This document shows positions 14,628 through 21,674 of a stretch of DNA of 22,649 nt, piece by piece. The first letter of the stretch is position 1, and the number at the start of each line of letters is the position of its first letter. The DNA lies in the IMG/VR virus record IMGVR_UViG_3300023180_003441, positions 1-22,649 of that record; one strand, 5' to 3'. Source of the DNA: a virus. The notes under the pieces are model-generated. The model was not told the DNA's origin and did not search any database. It worked only from the letters and a program-made list of their open reading frames with translations. The translations under genes were made by a program, and so were the position numbers.

Positions 14628-15987
14628 CATCGAACAAACGGTATTGCGAAATATACTTACTAATGAACCTTACATGCGTAAGGTTTTGCCTTTTATAAAG
14701 GTTGAATACTTTGAAGGAGTCTATAGACAGTTATTTAATCAAGTTGCTAAGTATGTAGCCAAGTATAATAAACTTCCATCGTTAGAAGCCTTTCAGATTG
14801 AAATAAATCAATCAGACAAGTTTAGTGATGAACAGTATAGACATGCAATTGAAATACTACCTAACATATTTCATGTCGAAGATGTAAATGGTGATTGGTT
14901 ATATGATACTACAGAGAAGTGGTGTCAGGATAGAGCCATACACAATGCTATTATGGAAAGCATAAGTATTATTGATGGTAAACATAAATCACTTACCAAG
15001 AATGCATTACCTACTTTATTACAGGATGCTCTATCCGTTACCTTTGATCCATCAGTAGGCCACGACTATATTGAAGATGTAGAATCTCGATATGATTTTT
15101 ATCATGCCGATGAAGATCGTATACCATTTGATTTGGATTACTTTAATACCATTACTAAAGGTGGTTTGCCAAATAAAACTCTTAATATTTGCCTTGCTGG
15201 TACTGGTGTGGGTAAATCTTTGTTTATGTGTCATGTCGCTGGTTCTGTATTGAGTCAAGGTAAAAATGTACTATATATTACAATGGAGATGGCCGAAGAA
15301 CGTATTGCAGAACGTATTGATGCTAACCTACTTAACATACCATTAGATCAATTACAACATGTGTCTAAAGCGATGTTGACTACCAAGGTAGATGATATTG
15401 CATCTAGAACTAATGGTAAATTAATTATTAAAGAGTATCCAACTGGTTCTGCTCATTGTGGTCATTTTCGTGCATTGCTTAATGAGTTAAAACTTAAACG
15501 CAACTTTGAACCTGATATGATTTTTATTGATTATCTTAATATATGTGCTTCAAGTAGAATGAAGGGCTTAGGAGGATCTATTAACTCTTACACATATATT
15601 AAGGCTATTGCAGAAGAGTTAAGAGGACTTGCAGTGGAGTTTGATGTGCCAATTGTATCTGCTACTCAGACCACACGTTCTGGCTTTACGAGTTCTGATC
15701 CTGGGCTGGAAGATACGTCTGAATCATTTGGTTTACCTGCAACAGCAGATCTTATGTTTGCTTTGATATCATCAGAGGAATTAGAATCTCTTGGTCAGGT
15801 AATGGTAAAACAATTAAAGAATAGATATAATGACCCTAATAATAAAAAACGATTTGTATTGGGTATTGATCGATCTCGTATGAGATTGTTCGATGTAGAT
15901 AATCCCGAAGAAGGTGTAGTTGATGACAGACCTGCGTTTGACAAATCAGAGATGAATGAAAGATTTAAGGATTTTAAAATACAATGA
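14617..15987 (+). CDS. 41: gp41-like replicative DNA helicase (DnaB family)
   Basis: Hexameric 5'-3' helicase of the T4-type replisome, which also organises the primase. The GTG at 14617 is preferred: AAGAGG lies 9 bases upstream and the product (456 residues, T4 475) begins near the T4 start; a TTG at 14596 is an alternative. Walker A GTGVGKS is at 195-201, LYITMEMAEER (219-229) matches the T4 segment, Walker B MIFIDYLNIC contains Asp305, and SESFGLPATADLMFAL fits T4 AESAGLPATADFMLAV. The C-terminal tail is short. The stop forms ATGA with the following oxygenase gene. Confidence 0.96.
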   Translation: MNHNIEQTVLRNILTNEPYMRKVLPFIKVEYFEGVYRQLFNQVAKYVAKYNKLPSLEAFQIEINQSDKFSDEQYRHAIEILPNIFHVEDVNGDWLYDTTEKWCQDRAIHNAIMESISIIDGKHKSLTKNALPTLLQDALSVTFDPSVGHDYIEDVESRYDFYHADEDRIPFDLDYFNTITKGGLPNKTLNICLAGTGVGKSLFMCHVAGSVLSQGKNVLYITMEMAEERIAERIDANLLNIPLDQLQHVSKAMLTTKVDDIASRTNGKLIIKEYPTGSAHCGHFRALLNELKLKRNFEPDMIFIDYLNICASSRMKGLGGSINSYTYIKAIAEELRGLAVEFDVPIVSATQTTRSGFTSSDPGLEDTSESFGLPATADLMFALISSEELESLGQVMVKQLKNRYNDPNNKKRFVLGIDRSRMRLFDVDNPEEGVVDDRPAFDKSEMNERFKDFKIQ

Positions 15988-16544
15988 GTAATCCAATGCA
16001 ATTTATGGGAATGATGGATCAGATGTTAAATGCTTCTCCTGCTGTTGAAAAATATGAACAACTTCTATCAGAGGAGCAAATAGTTGACATTGAAGAAATT
16101 GTTAAACATCAAAGATGGATAATTGCTGATGGAGTAGATTTTCCCGGTGATGGAAAATATATGAATGTTCATGATGTTTATTATCATGGTTTTTGGTATA
16201 CAGATGACGAAAGAATAAAACTTATATGTAATGATATTTTAAAGGCTTTAAATGATGGAAAAGAGCCAACCGCTATACAACGTATTAAAATTAATTGTAC
16301 TTTTCCAACAGATGAAGTTACAGAATTTCAATATCATGTAGATGAACATGCAGCTTCACCAGATATAAAGTCCGCTGTATATTATGTTAATACTTGTGAT
16401 GGATATACACGTTTAAAAGATGTGCAAGAGACATTTCCAAGTGTAAGTGGTTCAGCGATTAAATTTGCTCAAGACACTGAACATAAAGGCACTACATCAA
16501 CTAAGGTGCCACGTTATGTAATTAATCTTAATTTTATTCCATAG
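15984..16544 (+). CDS. 2-oxoglutarate/Fe(II)-dependent oxygenase family protein
   Basis: A 186-residue protein of the prolyl-4-hydroxylase-like type frequent in marine T4-like phages. The iron-binding facial triad is visible: H-x-D as His118 and Asp120 in QYHVDEH, and His167 in DTEHKGTT; Arg177, ten residues further, would bind 2-oxoglutarate. Length and motif spacing fit the family. Substrate is unknown; relatives hydroxylate proteins, free amino acids or nucleic acids, so a DNA, capsid or host protein target are all possible. The first 25 residues are Met-rich. Confidence 0.88.
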   Translation: MSNPMQFMGMMDQMLNASPAVEKYEQLLSEEQIVDIEEIVKHQRWIIADGVDFPGDGKYMNVHDVYYHGFWYTDDERIKLICNDILKALNDGKEPTAIQRIKINCTFPTDEVTEFQYHVDEHAASPDIKSAVYYVNTCDGYTRLKDVQETFPSVSGSAIKFAQDTEHKGTTSTKVPRYVINLNFIP

Positions 16545-16552
16545 GAGAGAGC

Positions 16553-16738
16553 ATGTGGATTTTAGTATGGCTTGAATTAGCCGCTTCACAGAATATAAAC
16601 TTCTATCATTTAGGAAGTTATGAACAAGAACGAGATTGTAAGAATGCATACGAAGATGCTATTGTATTAGTAACTGGTAAGAACCAGAGTATGGAATGTT
16701 TGTTTATTGATATGGAGAACAGAAAGAATGGCCGTTAA
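16553..16738 (+). CDS. Small protein with hydrophobic N-terminus
   Basis: A 61-residue protein beginning MWILVWLELAASQN, a short hydrophobic segment that may be a membrane anchor or signal peptide, followed by a polar part with YHLGSYEQERDCKNAY and a second Cys in MECLF. Two cysteines could form a disulfide if exported. AGGAGAG lies about 6 bases upstream of the ATG. No domain recognised; similar short hydrophobic-start proteins with a paired-Cys pattern occur in T4-like phages of marine bacteria, as far as I recall. Confidence 0.72.
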   Translation: MWILVWLELAASQNINFYHLGSYEQERDCKNAYEDAIVLVTGKNQSMECLFIDMENRKNGR

Positions 16739-16844
16739 TCGTAACTATAAAAAGACCAGTATTGGTCAACGTAATGTAAAGATGTCTAGTATGAATAAAA
16801 GTAAGAAGCGTGGTTTTAAAAAGTATCGAGGCCAAGGCAAATAA
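16728..16844 (+). CDS. 38-residue highly basic protein
   Basis: An open frame starting inside the end of the previous gene, with GGAG 10 bases upstream of the ATG, and ending in a TAATG overlap with thyX. It has 13 Lys/Arg in 38 residues and ends KKYRGQGK. The Asn-Tyr-Lys-Lys-Thr-Ser start and the Tyr-Arg-Gly-Gln-Gly end look conserved, of a type seen in marine T4-like phages. The charge suggests RNA or DNA binding. Both flanking overlaps and the Shine-Dalgarno sequence support it despite its size. Confidence 0.72.
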   Translation: MAVNRNYKKTSIGQRNVKMSSMNKSKKRGFKKYRGQGK

Positions 16845-17533
16845 TGCATGCAAAGCTTATATCCTATAGCCAACCCGGCGGTCGTATCCACAGTGGAGAA
16901 CCTGCATTCAAGGGGCTTGATAACATCCAAGACCTCATCGCGTATTGCGCCCGTGTCTCCAATCCAGCGAACCAGGCTAACACCAAAACAACACCAAAGC
17001 TACTTGACTACCTCATTAAACACAAACACTGGTCACCATTCGAAATGGCATCAGCCTGTATCGAAATCGAAACAACCAGAGATATCGCAAGGCAAATCCT
17101 CCGCCATCGCTCATTTTCATTTCAAGAGTTTTCTCAGCGGTATGCTGACATTCGCGATCTTGATGGCGATTTTGTTTTAAGGGATGCTCGGCTACAAGAT
17201 CCTAAGAACCGCCAGAACAGTATTGATAATGAAGATTCAGAATTAGAAAACGAATGGTGGAATAAACAAATGGCTGTTATTGAAACAGCTAAAATGGCAT
17301 ACAACTGGGCAATAGAAAATGGAATCGCAAAGGAACAAGCAAGAGCAGTCTTGCCAGAAGGTAACACAGTTAGTCGGCTCTATGTTAATGGTACCATTCG
17401 TAGTTGGATTCATTATATCGAGTTACGTTCTGCAAATGGGACACAAAAAGAACATATGGAACTAGCCGTCGAAGTAGCAAAGGCTATTAGTCAGATCTAT
17501 CCCAAAGCAATAGATTTTATTAAGGAGGACTAA
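16844..17533 (+). CDS. thyX: FAD-dependent thymidylate synthase ThyX
   Basis: Makes dTMP from dUMP with methylene-tetrahydrofolate and FAD, supplying thymidine for phage DNA. The ThyX motif RHR-x7-S is present at residues 87-97 (RHRSFSFQEFS), followed by QRY. Length (229) is usual for the family. T4 itself uses ThyA, so this is a different solution to the same need, as in cyanophages. Base composition changes sharply within the gene: hand counts give 55% and 53% G+C for the lines at 16861 and 16921, against 28% for the line at 17221, so the 5' third may come from a different donor. Confidence 0.95.
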   Translation: MHAKLISYSQPGGRIHSGEPAFKGLDNIQDLIAYCARVSNPANQANTKTTPKLLDYLIKHKHWSPFEMASACIEIETTRDIARQILRHRSFSFQEFSQRYADIRDLDGDFVLRDARLQDPKNRQNSIDNEDSELENEWWNKQMAVIETAKMAYNWAIENGIAKEQARAVLPEGNTVSRLYVNGTIRSWIHYIELRSANGTQKEHMELAVEVAKAISQIYPKAIDFIKED

Positions 17534-17767
17534 ATGGGTAAACATCTATCTACATTTTATAAAGATGATGAATCAGAATATTGTGAAATACATGTTGACT
17601 ATAAAGAAGAATTCTTTTATATTAAGTATTATAAAAAAGATGCTGCAAAATGGTTTCACACAGAAGAATTTATTGGTAAGTCTTTGCGTTATGTAGAAGA
17701 TGCAGCTGAAAACTGGGCTCTAGGAATTAAGAAAATCGATCCACATTATGAAGGAACATTATTATAA
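17534..17767 (+). CDS. Small acidic protein of unknown function
   Basis: A 77-residue protein starting directly after the thyX stop with GGAGG 6 bases upstream. It looks like a small beta-sheet (YCEIHVDY, EFFYIKYYKK, WFHTEEF) followed by a helix LRYVEDAAENWALGIK. The Tyr-Val-Glu-Asp-x-Ala-Glu-Asn-Trp helix seems a conserved signature of a phage family of unknown role, to my memory. It overlaps queD by one base (TAATG), so it is part of the same message. Confidence 0.82.
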   Translation: MGKHLSTFYKDDESEYCEIHVDYKEEFFYIKYYKKDAAKWFHTEEFIGKSLRYVEDAAENWALGIKKIDPHYEGTLL

Positions 17768-18210
17768 TGCCATATCAATCAACTAAGACATACGGTCATA
17801 ACATTGGCCTGTCGGCATGCTTTCGACAACCAAAAGCGCATTCGCACTGTAGATTTTTACATGGATACAGTTTGGCGTTTCGTTTTACATTCCAAGCAGC
17901 AGAGCTTGATGAACGCAATTGGGTTGTAGACTTTGGTGGTCTTAAACCTCTAAAGGCCTGGCTAGAGGATACATTTGATCATAAGGTAGTATTAGATGCT
18001 GATGATCCAGAAATGGTAAAATTTGAAATGCTAGCAGATGCAGGTCTAGCGGAACTTACTGTTTTAGACGGTGTTGGAGTAGAACGTTTTGCTAAGCATG
18101 CATATGACTTTGCCGATAAGCTAGTGAGGGAAATGACGGATAATCGGTGTTGGGTAATATCAGTTGAATGCATGGAACATGGTGCTAACTCAGCAATCTA
18201 TTATGGGTGA
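17767..18210 (+). CDS. queD: QueD-like 6-carboxy-tetrahydropterin synthase, variant metal site
   Basis: QueD turns dihydroneopterin triphosphate into 6-carboxytetrahydropterin, second step to 7-deazaguanines. The 147-residue protein keeps the catalytic-site layout AHSHCRFLHGYSL (Cys28, His32), then NWVVDFGGLKPLKAWL, FDHKVVLD (Asp71-His72) and a C-terminal CMEHGANSA with Glu. Two positions differ from the E. coli type: the first zinc His of the SAAH segment is replaced in SACF, and C-x3-HGH reads C-x3-HGY. Nearby His25 and His27 may substitute. I recall this variant from alphaproteobacterial and phage proteins; a closely related pterin enzyme is possible. Confidence 0.82.
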   Translation: MPYQSTKTYGHNIGLSACFRQPKAHSHCRFLHGYSLAFRFTFQAAELDERNWVVDFGGLKPLKAWLEDTFDHKVVLDADDPEMVKFEMLADAGLAELTVLDGVGVERFAKHAYDFADKLVREMTDNRCWVISVECMEHGANSAIYYG

Positions 18211-18213
18211 TAT

Positions 18214-19083
18214 ATGTTTGGTCTAAATGAAATTGTAGGAAAAAAATATTTCGAAGATGCTGGTGACAAGTTATTTGTCACTAGTGTTTTTTATACTATG
18301 CAGGGAGAAGGTCCATATCGTGGTATGCCTGCATTATTTGTTCGTCTAGCTAAATGCAATCTTGGTTGCTCTTGGTGTGATGCATTCTTTGATGATGGTG
18401 ATTGGATGACCGTCGAAGAAGTTGTATCGGCCGGTGTACTAGAAGTAGAAAAGTATTATGACAATAATGTACCTGAAGGTATTTGGGATCGTATGGTATT
18501 TGTTGTTACTGGTGGAGAACCATCTCTGCAGAAGATTAAACCTCTATTAGAATATGCATCCGAGAAGTTTGGAGCCACACAGATCGAGTCTAATGGTGTA
18601 TTTGCTCCTGATGTTCCAGATCGTACTACTGTAGTAATCTCTCCTAAGTGTAATGAGAAGGTTGATATCTCATTAGGCTTTAAGCGTTATATTCCTACAA
18701 AGTATATGGAACCCAATAAGGATACATTGGCTCGTGCTGATTGTCTAAAGTTTATTGTAGAGGATCAAGATGAATTTGATTCTCCATATCAATCTATTCC
18801 TGATTGGGCTCATGAATGGCATAAAGAGACTGGACGTGATATCTACATCTCGCCTATGAACATCTATAATAAAGAACCAGAGAAGGCTAAGGCCATACGA
18901 GCTGGTAAGAATAAGATGGATCTAGAAGAACGATCTACTGTAGATGAAGTTGTGTCTTGGTGGGAAAAGGATCTATTTAATATGGATGCCAATCAAAAGA
19001 ACCATGAACATGCAGCTCGTTATGCATTAGATCATGGTTACATCTTCCAAATGCAATTGCATCTATTTGCGAGCTTTGCATGA
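18214..19083 (+). CDS. queE: QueE-like 7-carboxy-7-deazaguanine synthase (radical SAM)
   Basis: Radical SAM enzyme that rearranges 6-carboxytetrahydropterin into 7-carboxy-7-deazaguanine. The cluster motif is C-x3-C-x2-C at Cys48, Cys52 and Cys55 (CNLGCSWCD), followed by VVTGGEPSLQ for SAM binding. An N-terminal SVFYTMQGEGPYRGMPALFVR segment is typical of QueE. The 289 residues exceed the roughly 220 of E. coli QueE; the extra part lies in the middle and C-terminal regions, as in longer bacterial and phage forms. The end overlaps the MazG-like gene as ATGA. Confidence 0.93.
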   Translation: MFGLNEIVGKKYFEDAGDKLFVTSVFYTMQGEGPYRGMPALFVRLAKCNLGCSWCDAFFDDGDWMTVEEVVSAGVLEVEKYYDNNVPEGIWDRMVFVVTGGEPSLQKIKPLLEYASEKFGATQIESNGVFAPDVPDRTTVVISPKCNEKVDISLGFKRYIPTKYMEPNKDTLARADCLKFIVEDQDEFDSPYQSIPDWAHEWHKETGRDIYISPMNIYNKEPEKAKAIRAGKNKMDLEERSTVDEVVSWWEKDLFNMDANQKNHEHAARYALDHGYIFQMQLHLFASFA

Positions 19084-19361
19084 TTCGAGACTTTGAGACA
19101 CTTGAAGAAGAGATCGTAACTATTCTTGCCGAAGAGTCCGCAGAGCTCATACAAGAGATCATGAAGATGAAACGTAGGAATAGTTATCCTTCAAAACAAT
19201 TCCAAGAAGAGCTTGGAGATGTGATGTGCTTGATTGATCTTTGCTTTGAATACAAATTGGCAAATAGGTCAATTGCAAATATGAGATCATATCAAAAGAA
19301 AGAAAAATTAAAAAAATGGTCAAAAATATTTGAGAAAGCCCGTGACTTCAAGTACGAATGA
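19080..19361 (+). CDS. MazG-like nucleotide pyrophosphohydrolase
   Basis: A 93-residue all-helical single-domain member of the MazG superfamily. The metal-binding pattern is E-x-x-E at Glu19 and Glu22 (AEESAEL) and E-x-x-D at Glu44 and Asp47 (QEELGDVMCLID). Enzymes of this type hydrolyse NTPs or dNTPs to monophosphates, either clearing modified nucleotides or changing alarmone levels as proposed for cyanophage MazG. Coupled by ATGA to queE, so it may remove unwanted nucleotides in the same pathway; that link is an inference. Confidence 0.85.
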   Translation: MIRDFETLEEEIVTILAEESAELIQEIMKMKRRNSYPSKQFQEELGDVMCLIDLCFEYKLANRSIANMRSYQKKEKLKKWSKIFEKARDFKYE

Positions 19362-19382
19362 TCCTATATTAATATTATAGGA
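19362..19382 (+). other. AT-rich inverted repeat before the HNH-like gene
   Basis: TCCTATA (19362-19368), a 7-base TTAATAT spacer, and TATAGGA (19376-19382) form a perfect 7-bp inverted repeat directly after the MazG-like stop. A GGAGG ribosome binding site follows at 19385. It could be an operator, a weak RNA stem or a boundary left by gene insertion. Confidence 0.4.
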
Positions 19383-19394
19383 ACGGAGGACATC

Positions 19395-19958
19395 ATGGAT
19401 AAGTATCTTGGAGCTCATCTTATTTCTGCTTTGTTGACCAAGAAGGGTATCGTACCTGATAATAATTTAGCCAGAGCTGTCGGTACAATCATATATGAAG
19501 TATCGACAACTAAGTCAGGTTTAGTATCAAAGTCATTAGTGGATGAATATGGCTTTAGATCTTCTTCGTTCTGTGAAGAACATTATCATTCTCGTCAGCA
19601 AGTAGGTAAGCGTATAGTTGAAGAGAATCCATCGTATGATGATATAGTAAAGATACTAGGTGAATGTACTAAGGTTCACCTAGTAACATCCGAAGAGAAT
19701 ATTAGACTTTCTCCTATTCAAAATGGTCGAGACACAAGAGATAAATCTTGGCAAGATCAATATCTATTAGCAGGTATTGAATTAGTAAAAGATCAGGGCA
19801 CAGCACCTAGATACTTTTATAGCACTTATGTGATCGACGATTCTGTGTATGAGAATATCCAGCTAGCATCTGATGCTACCGGATTGCCTTGGGACATTAT
19901 TAGGAAGCGCTGTTCTTCCAAGGCTCTTAAATGGCGCAACTTTGTGAGAAAGGGATAA
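19395..19958 (+). CDS. Putative HNH-like protein with NUMOD-like C-terminus
   Basis: A 187-residue protein I cannot assign firmly. The middle part has SFCEEHYHSRQQVGKRI (a His-rich segment) followed after about 30 residues by VHLVTSEENIRLSPIQN; the pattern of a first His/Arg motif and a later Thr-x-Glu-Glu-Asn-x-x-Leu resembles HNH-type phage nucleases. The end VYENIQLASDATGLPWDIIRK resembles the NUMOD1-type DNA-binding helix of homing endonucleases. It has its own strong GGAGG and sits in the middle of the deazaguanine gene run. It could be a free-standing homing endonuclease or a conserved phage protein of other function. Confidence 0.55.
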   Translation: MDKYLGAHLISALLTKKGIVPDNNLARAVGTIIYEVSTTKSGLVSKSLVDEYGFRSSSFCEEHYHSRQQVGKRIVEENPSYDDIVKILGECTKVHLVTSEENIRLSPIQNGRDTRDKSWQDQYLLAGIELVKDQGTAPRYFYSTYVIDDSVYENIQLASDATGLPWDIIRKRCSSKALKWRNFVRKG

Positions 19959-19960
19959 AC

Positions 19961-20350
19961 ATGTACAAAGTATACCTAGCAAAACTAAAACGTGAAATTC
20001 GTGAGAATGGATTACCGACCACAGTCTATAAGGTTGGTATAACATCATCTAATGATGCTGAAAGACGTTTACGATATACTGGAGAAGATGAACCTAACCC
20101 GGTGACATCTGTCTTCCAAGATATTAAAATTATGACATCCACACAACGTGTTTATAGTAAAGAAGAAGCTGAATCTATCGAGAAGCGTATTATGGATAGT
20201 ATTGCCAATACTGCGGGCGATAAGTATTTTCATAATTGGTATGAACCTCGTCAGATAAGTGGCATTACAGAAATGCGTAAATGGAATTATGACGAAATTC
20301 AAACAATCTTTGAAATCTTTAAGGAATATAAAAACAATGCTAAAGACTAA
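19961..20350 (+). CDS. Putative GIY-YIG/T5orf172-like protein
   Basis: A 129-residue protein from the ATG at 19961 (AGGG 6 bases upstream; an earlier in-frame ATG at 19931 lies inside the previous gene). MYKVYLAKL, then TVYKVGITSSNDAERRLRY resembles the Gly-Ile-Tyr/Tyr-Lys-x-Gly-x-Thr and Arg core of GIY-YIG-related domains such as T5orf172; EEAESIEKRIMD fits the following helix with its Glu. The C-terminal part contains YFHNWYEPRQISGITEMRKW, a distinctive aromatic stretch. Nuclease activity is not certain. The end overlaps folE by 14 bases, so it belongs to the same unit. Confidence 0.6.
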   Translation: MYKVYLAKLKREIRENGLPTTVYKVGITSSNDAERRLRYTGEDEPNPVTSVFQDIKIMTSTQRVYSKEEAESIEKRIMDSIANTAGDKYFHNWYEPRQISGITEMRKWNYDEIQTIFEIFKEYKNNAKD

Positions 20351-21029
20351 AGACACATCAGCCGTTATTCGTAAACGGATTGAGGATGCCAAGGGTAGAT
20401 ATTGGGCTGGAGATAATATCTCAGACTTTATTGAAGACGGTGAAAAAGAAAAACTAATTGAAGAGGCTACAGCAGCCTTTGAAAAGGTTCTTGATACATT
20501 ATTGATTGATCGGCATAATGATCCTAACTCTATGGGAACGGCTAAACGATTGGCCAAGATGTATTATAATGAAATTATGGCAGGTCGTTATGATCCTGCC
20601 CCATCTGCTACAGCATTTCCTAATACAGGTAAGTCTGCTTATCATGGTATGCTTACGGTTCGTTCAGAACTAAAGTCCATGTGTAGTCATCATCACCAAC
20701 CTGTTACTGGTGTTGCCTATATTGGTATTATTCCTACAGATAAGGTTATTGGTCTATCTAAGTATACACGTATTGCTCAGTGGTGTGCTCGTCGTGGTAC
20801 TCTACAAGAAGAACTATGTAATGATATTGCTCGTGAGATTATGCTAGCCACAGAATCAGAGAATGTGGCTGTTTATATTCAGGCTAAGCATGGTTGCTGT
20901 GAGAATCGTGGTATCATGGCTACTAGCTCATTAACACAGACTACAGTTCTCAAAGGATTGTTTAATACGCCTCATGCTAAAGGTGAGTTCTTTGACAATG
21001 TGCGTATGCAGGAATTAAATTCAAAATAA
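20337..21029 (+). CDS. folE: GTP cyclohydrolase I (FolE)
   Basis: Converts GTP to dihydroneopterin triphosphate, first step of both folate and 7-deazaguanine synthesis. From the ATG at 20337 the product is 230 residues; a longer in-frame start at 20259 would lie deep in the previous gene and is unlikely. Zinc ligands are Cys116 and His119 (CSHHHQPVTG) and Cys187 (KHGCCENRG). The central IGIIPTDKVIGLSKYTRIAQW and LQEELCNDIA stretches are the family core. With queD and queE nearby it makes a three-step route from GTP to 7-carboxy-7-deazaguanine. Confidence 0.95.
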   Translation: MLKTKDTSAVIRKRIEDAKGRYWAGDNISDFIEDGEKEKLIEEATAAFEKVLDTLLIDRHNDPNSMGTAKRLAKMYYNEIMAGRYDPAPSATAFPNTGKSAYHGMLTVRSELKSMCSHHHQPVTGVAYIGIIPTDKVIGLSKYTRIAQWCARRGTLQEELCNDIAREIMLATESENVAVYIQAKHGCCENRGIMATSSLTQTTVLKGLFNTPHAKGEFFDNVRMQELNSK

Positions 21030-21053
21030 ATTAAAAAATATCCTTTCTAACCC

Positions 21054-21082
21054 TTGACTTATCCTCTTTTTGGTATTATATT
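21054..21082 (+). promoter_or_regulatory. Strong sigma70-type promoter
   Basis: TTGACT (21054-21059, five of six), a 17-base spacer, TATATT (21077-21082, five of six) lie in the 80-base gap after folE. A purine-rich AAGGAGG (21094-21100) follows before the next ATG. This is the best host-type promoter in the window, so the small-protein cluster after it is probably transcribed early by host RNA polymerase. Confidence 0.7.
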
Positions 21083-21109
21083 AATAATATCAGAAGGAGG
21101 ATTTTTTTT

Positions 21110-21445
21110 ATGTTAGATGCTAAGACAGTAAAGGGTATGAATATTAAAGCAGTTGTTGATGATGCTGAATGGCAAGCTGTTCGTAAGGCTCTCATTGGCA
21201 ATTGGAAAAATAATCATGTTCAGAATGTAAATCTGCTAAGAGAATACTTTGATAAATATAATGATAATCCTTTAGCGATTCGTCGTCTTGTAAATGTATT
21301 GACAGGATCTGTTCATCGTGTAGGCCATACAAAAGGTCAAAAAGAAACAGATGCTCTTCGTCGTGATGTTCGTATTGTATGGCGCAATATGCTTGGAGAA
21401 GAATGGGATCCAGAAGATCCAAGATATAAGACAGGAGAGATCTAA
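21110..21445 (+). CDS. Unknown 111-residue protein, first gene after the strong promoter
   Basis: A mixed-charge, largely helical protein. Visible features are a DDAEWQAVRKALIGNWKNN helix, LLREYFDKYNDNPLAIRRLVNVL, and a C-terminal RRDVRIVWRNMLGEEWDPEDP tail with an acidic end. I recognise no domain. It has a near-perfect Shine-Dalgarno sequence (AAGGAGG) with a T-rich spacer, and a one-base overlap with the next gene, so expression should be high and coupled to the basic proteins that follow. It may help host takeover or packaging, but nothing in the sequence decides. Confidence 0.8.
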   Translation: MLDAKTVKGMNIKAVVDDAEWQAVRKALIGNWKNNHVQNVNLLREYFDKYNDNPLAIRRLVNVLTGSVHRVGHTKGQKETDALRRDVRIVWRNMLGEEWDPEDPRYKTGEI

Positions 21446-21672
21446 TGAAGACGTTCAAGCAATTCTCAGAAGGGCCTAAGGATGCTGCTGGTAAGTCAGT
21501 CTTTGTAAAGAAGATAGCTAAGTCAGCCGGTGTTGATTATAAGAAAGCAGGTGCTATAGCAGCTGCTGCTGGTCGTAAGAGAATGGGCGCCGCTAAGTTT
21601 AATGCCAAGGCAGCAGCGGGTCGTAGAGCGAGTATACGCGCACGTAAGGCGGGTAAAGTATATAAAGGTTAG
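21445..21672 (+). CDS. Basic protein with T4-type capsid targeting sequence, possible internal head protein
   Basis: A 75-residue protein beginning MKTFKQFSE, which closely resembles the N-terminal capsid targeting sequence of T4 internal proteins (MKTYQEFIAE in IPIII), cut after Glu by the gp21 protease during head maturation. The rest is Ala/Gly-rich and strongly basic (about 21 Lys/Arg in 75), like a DNA-binding or histone-like peptide. I infer that it is packaged in the head with DNA and possibly injected. The neighbouring genes are also basic. Start overlaps the previous stop by one base with GGAGA upstream. Confidence 0.72.
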   Translation: MKTFKQFSEGPKDAAGKSVFVKKIAKSAGVDYKKAGAIAAAAGRKRMGAAKFNAKAAAGRRASIRARKAGKVYKG

Positions 21673-21674
21673 TT

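Noticed and set aside
20259-20336. Upstream ATG for folE
   Set aside because: It would overlap the preceding gene by 92 bases; the ATG at 20337 gives a normal FolE length.
20069-20557. Minus-strand open frame of 162 codons opposite the GIY-YIG-like gene and folE
   Set aside because: The longest antisense frame, but it shadows folE and its neighbour; composition (Ser/Ile/Phe-rich) is typical of a reverse reading of coding DNA.
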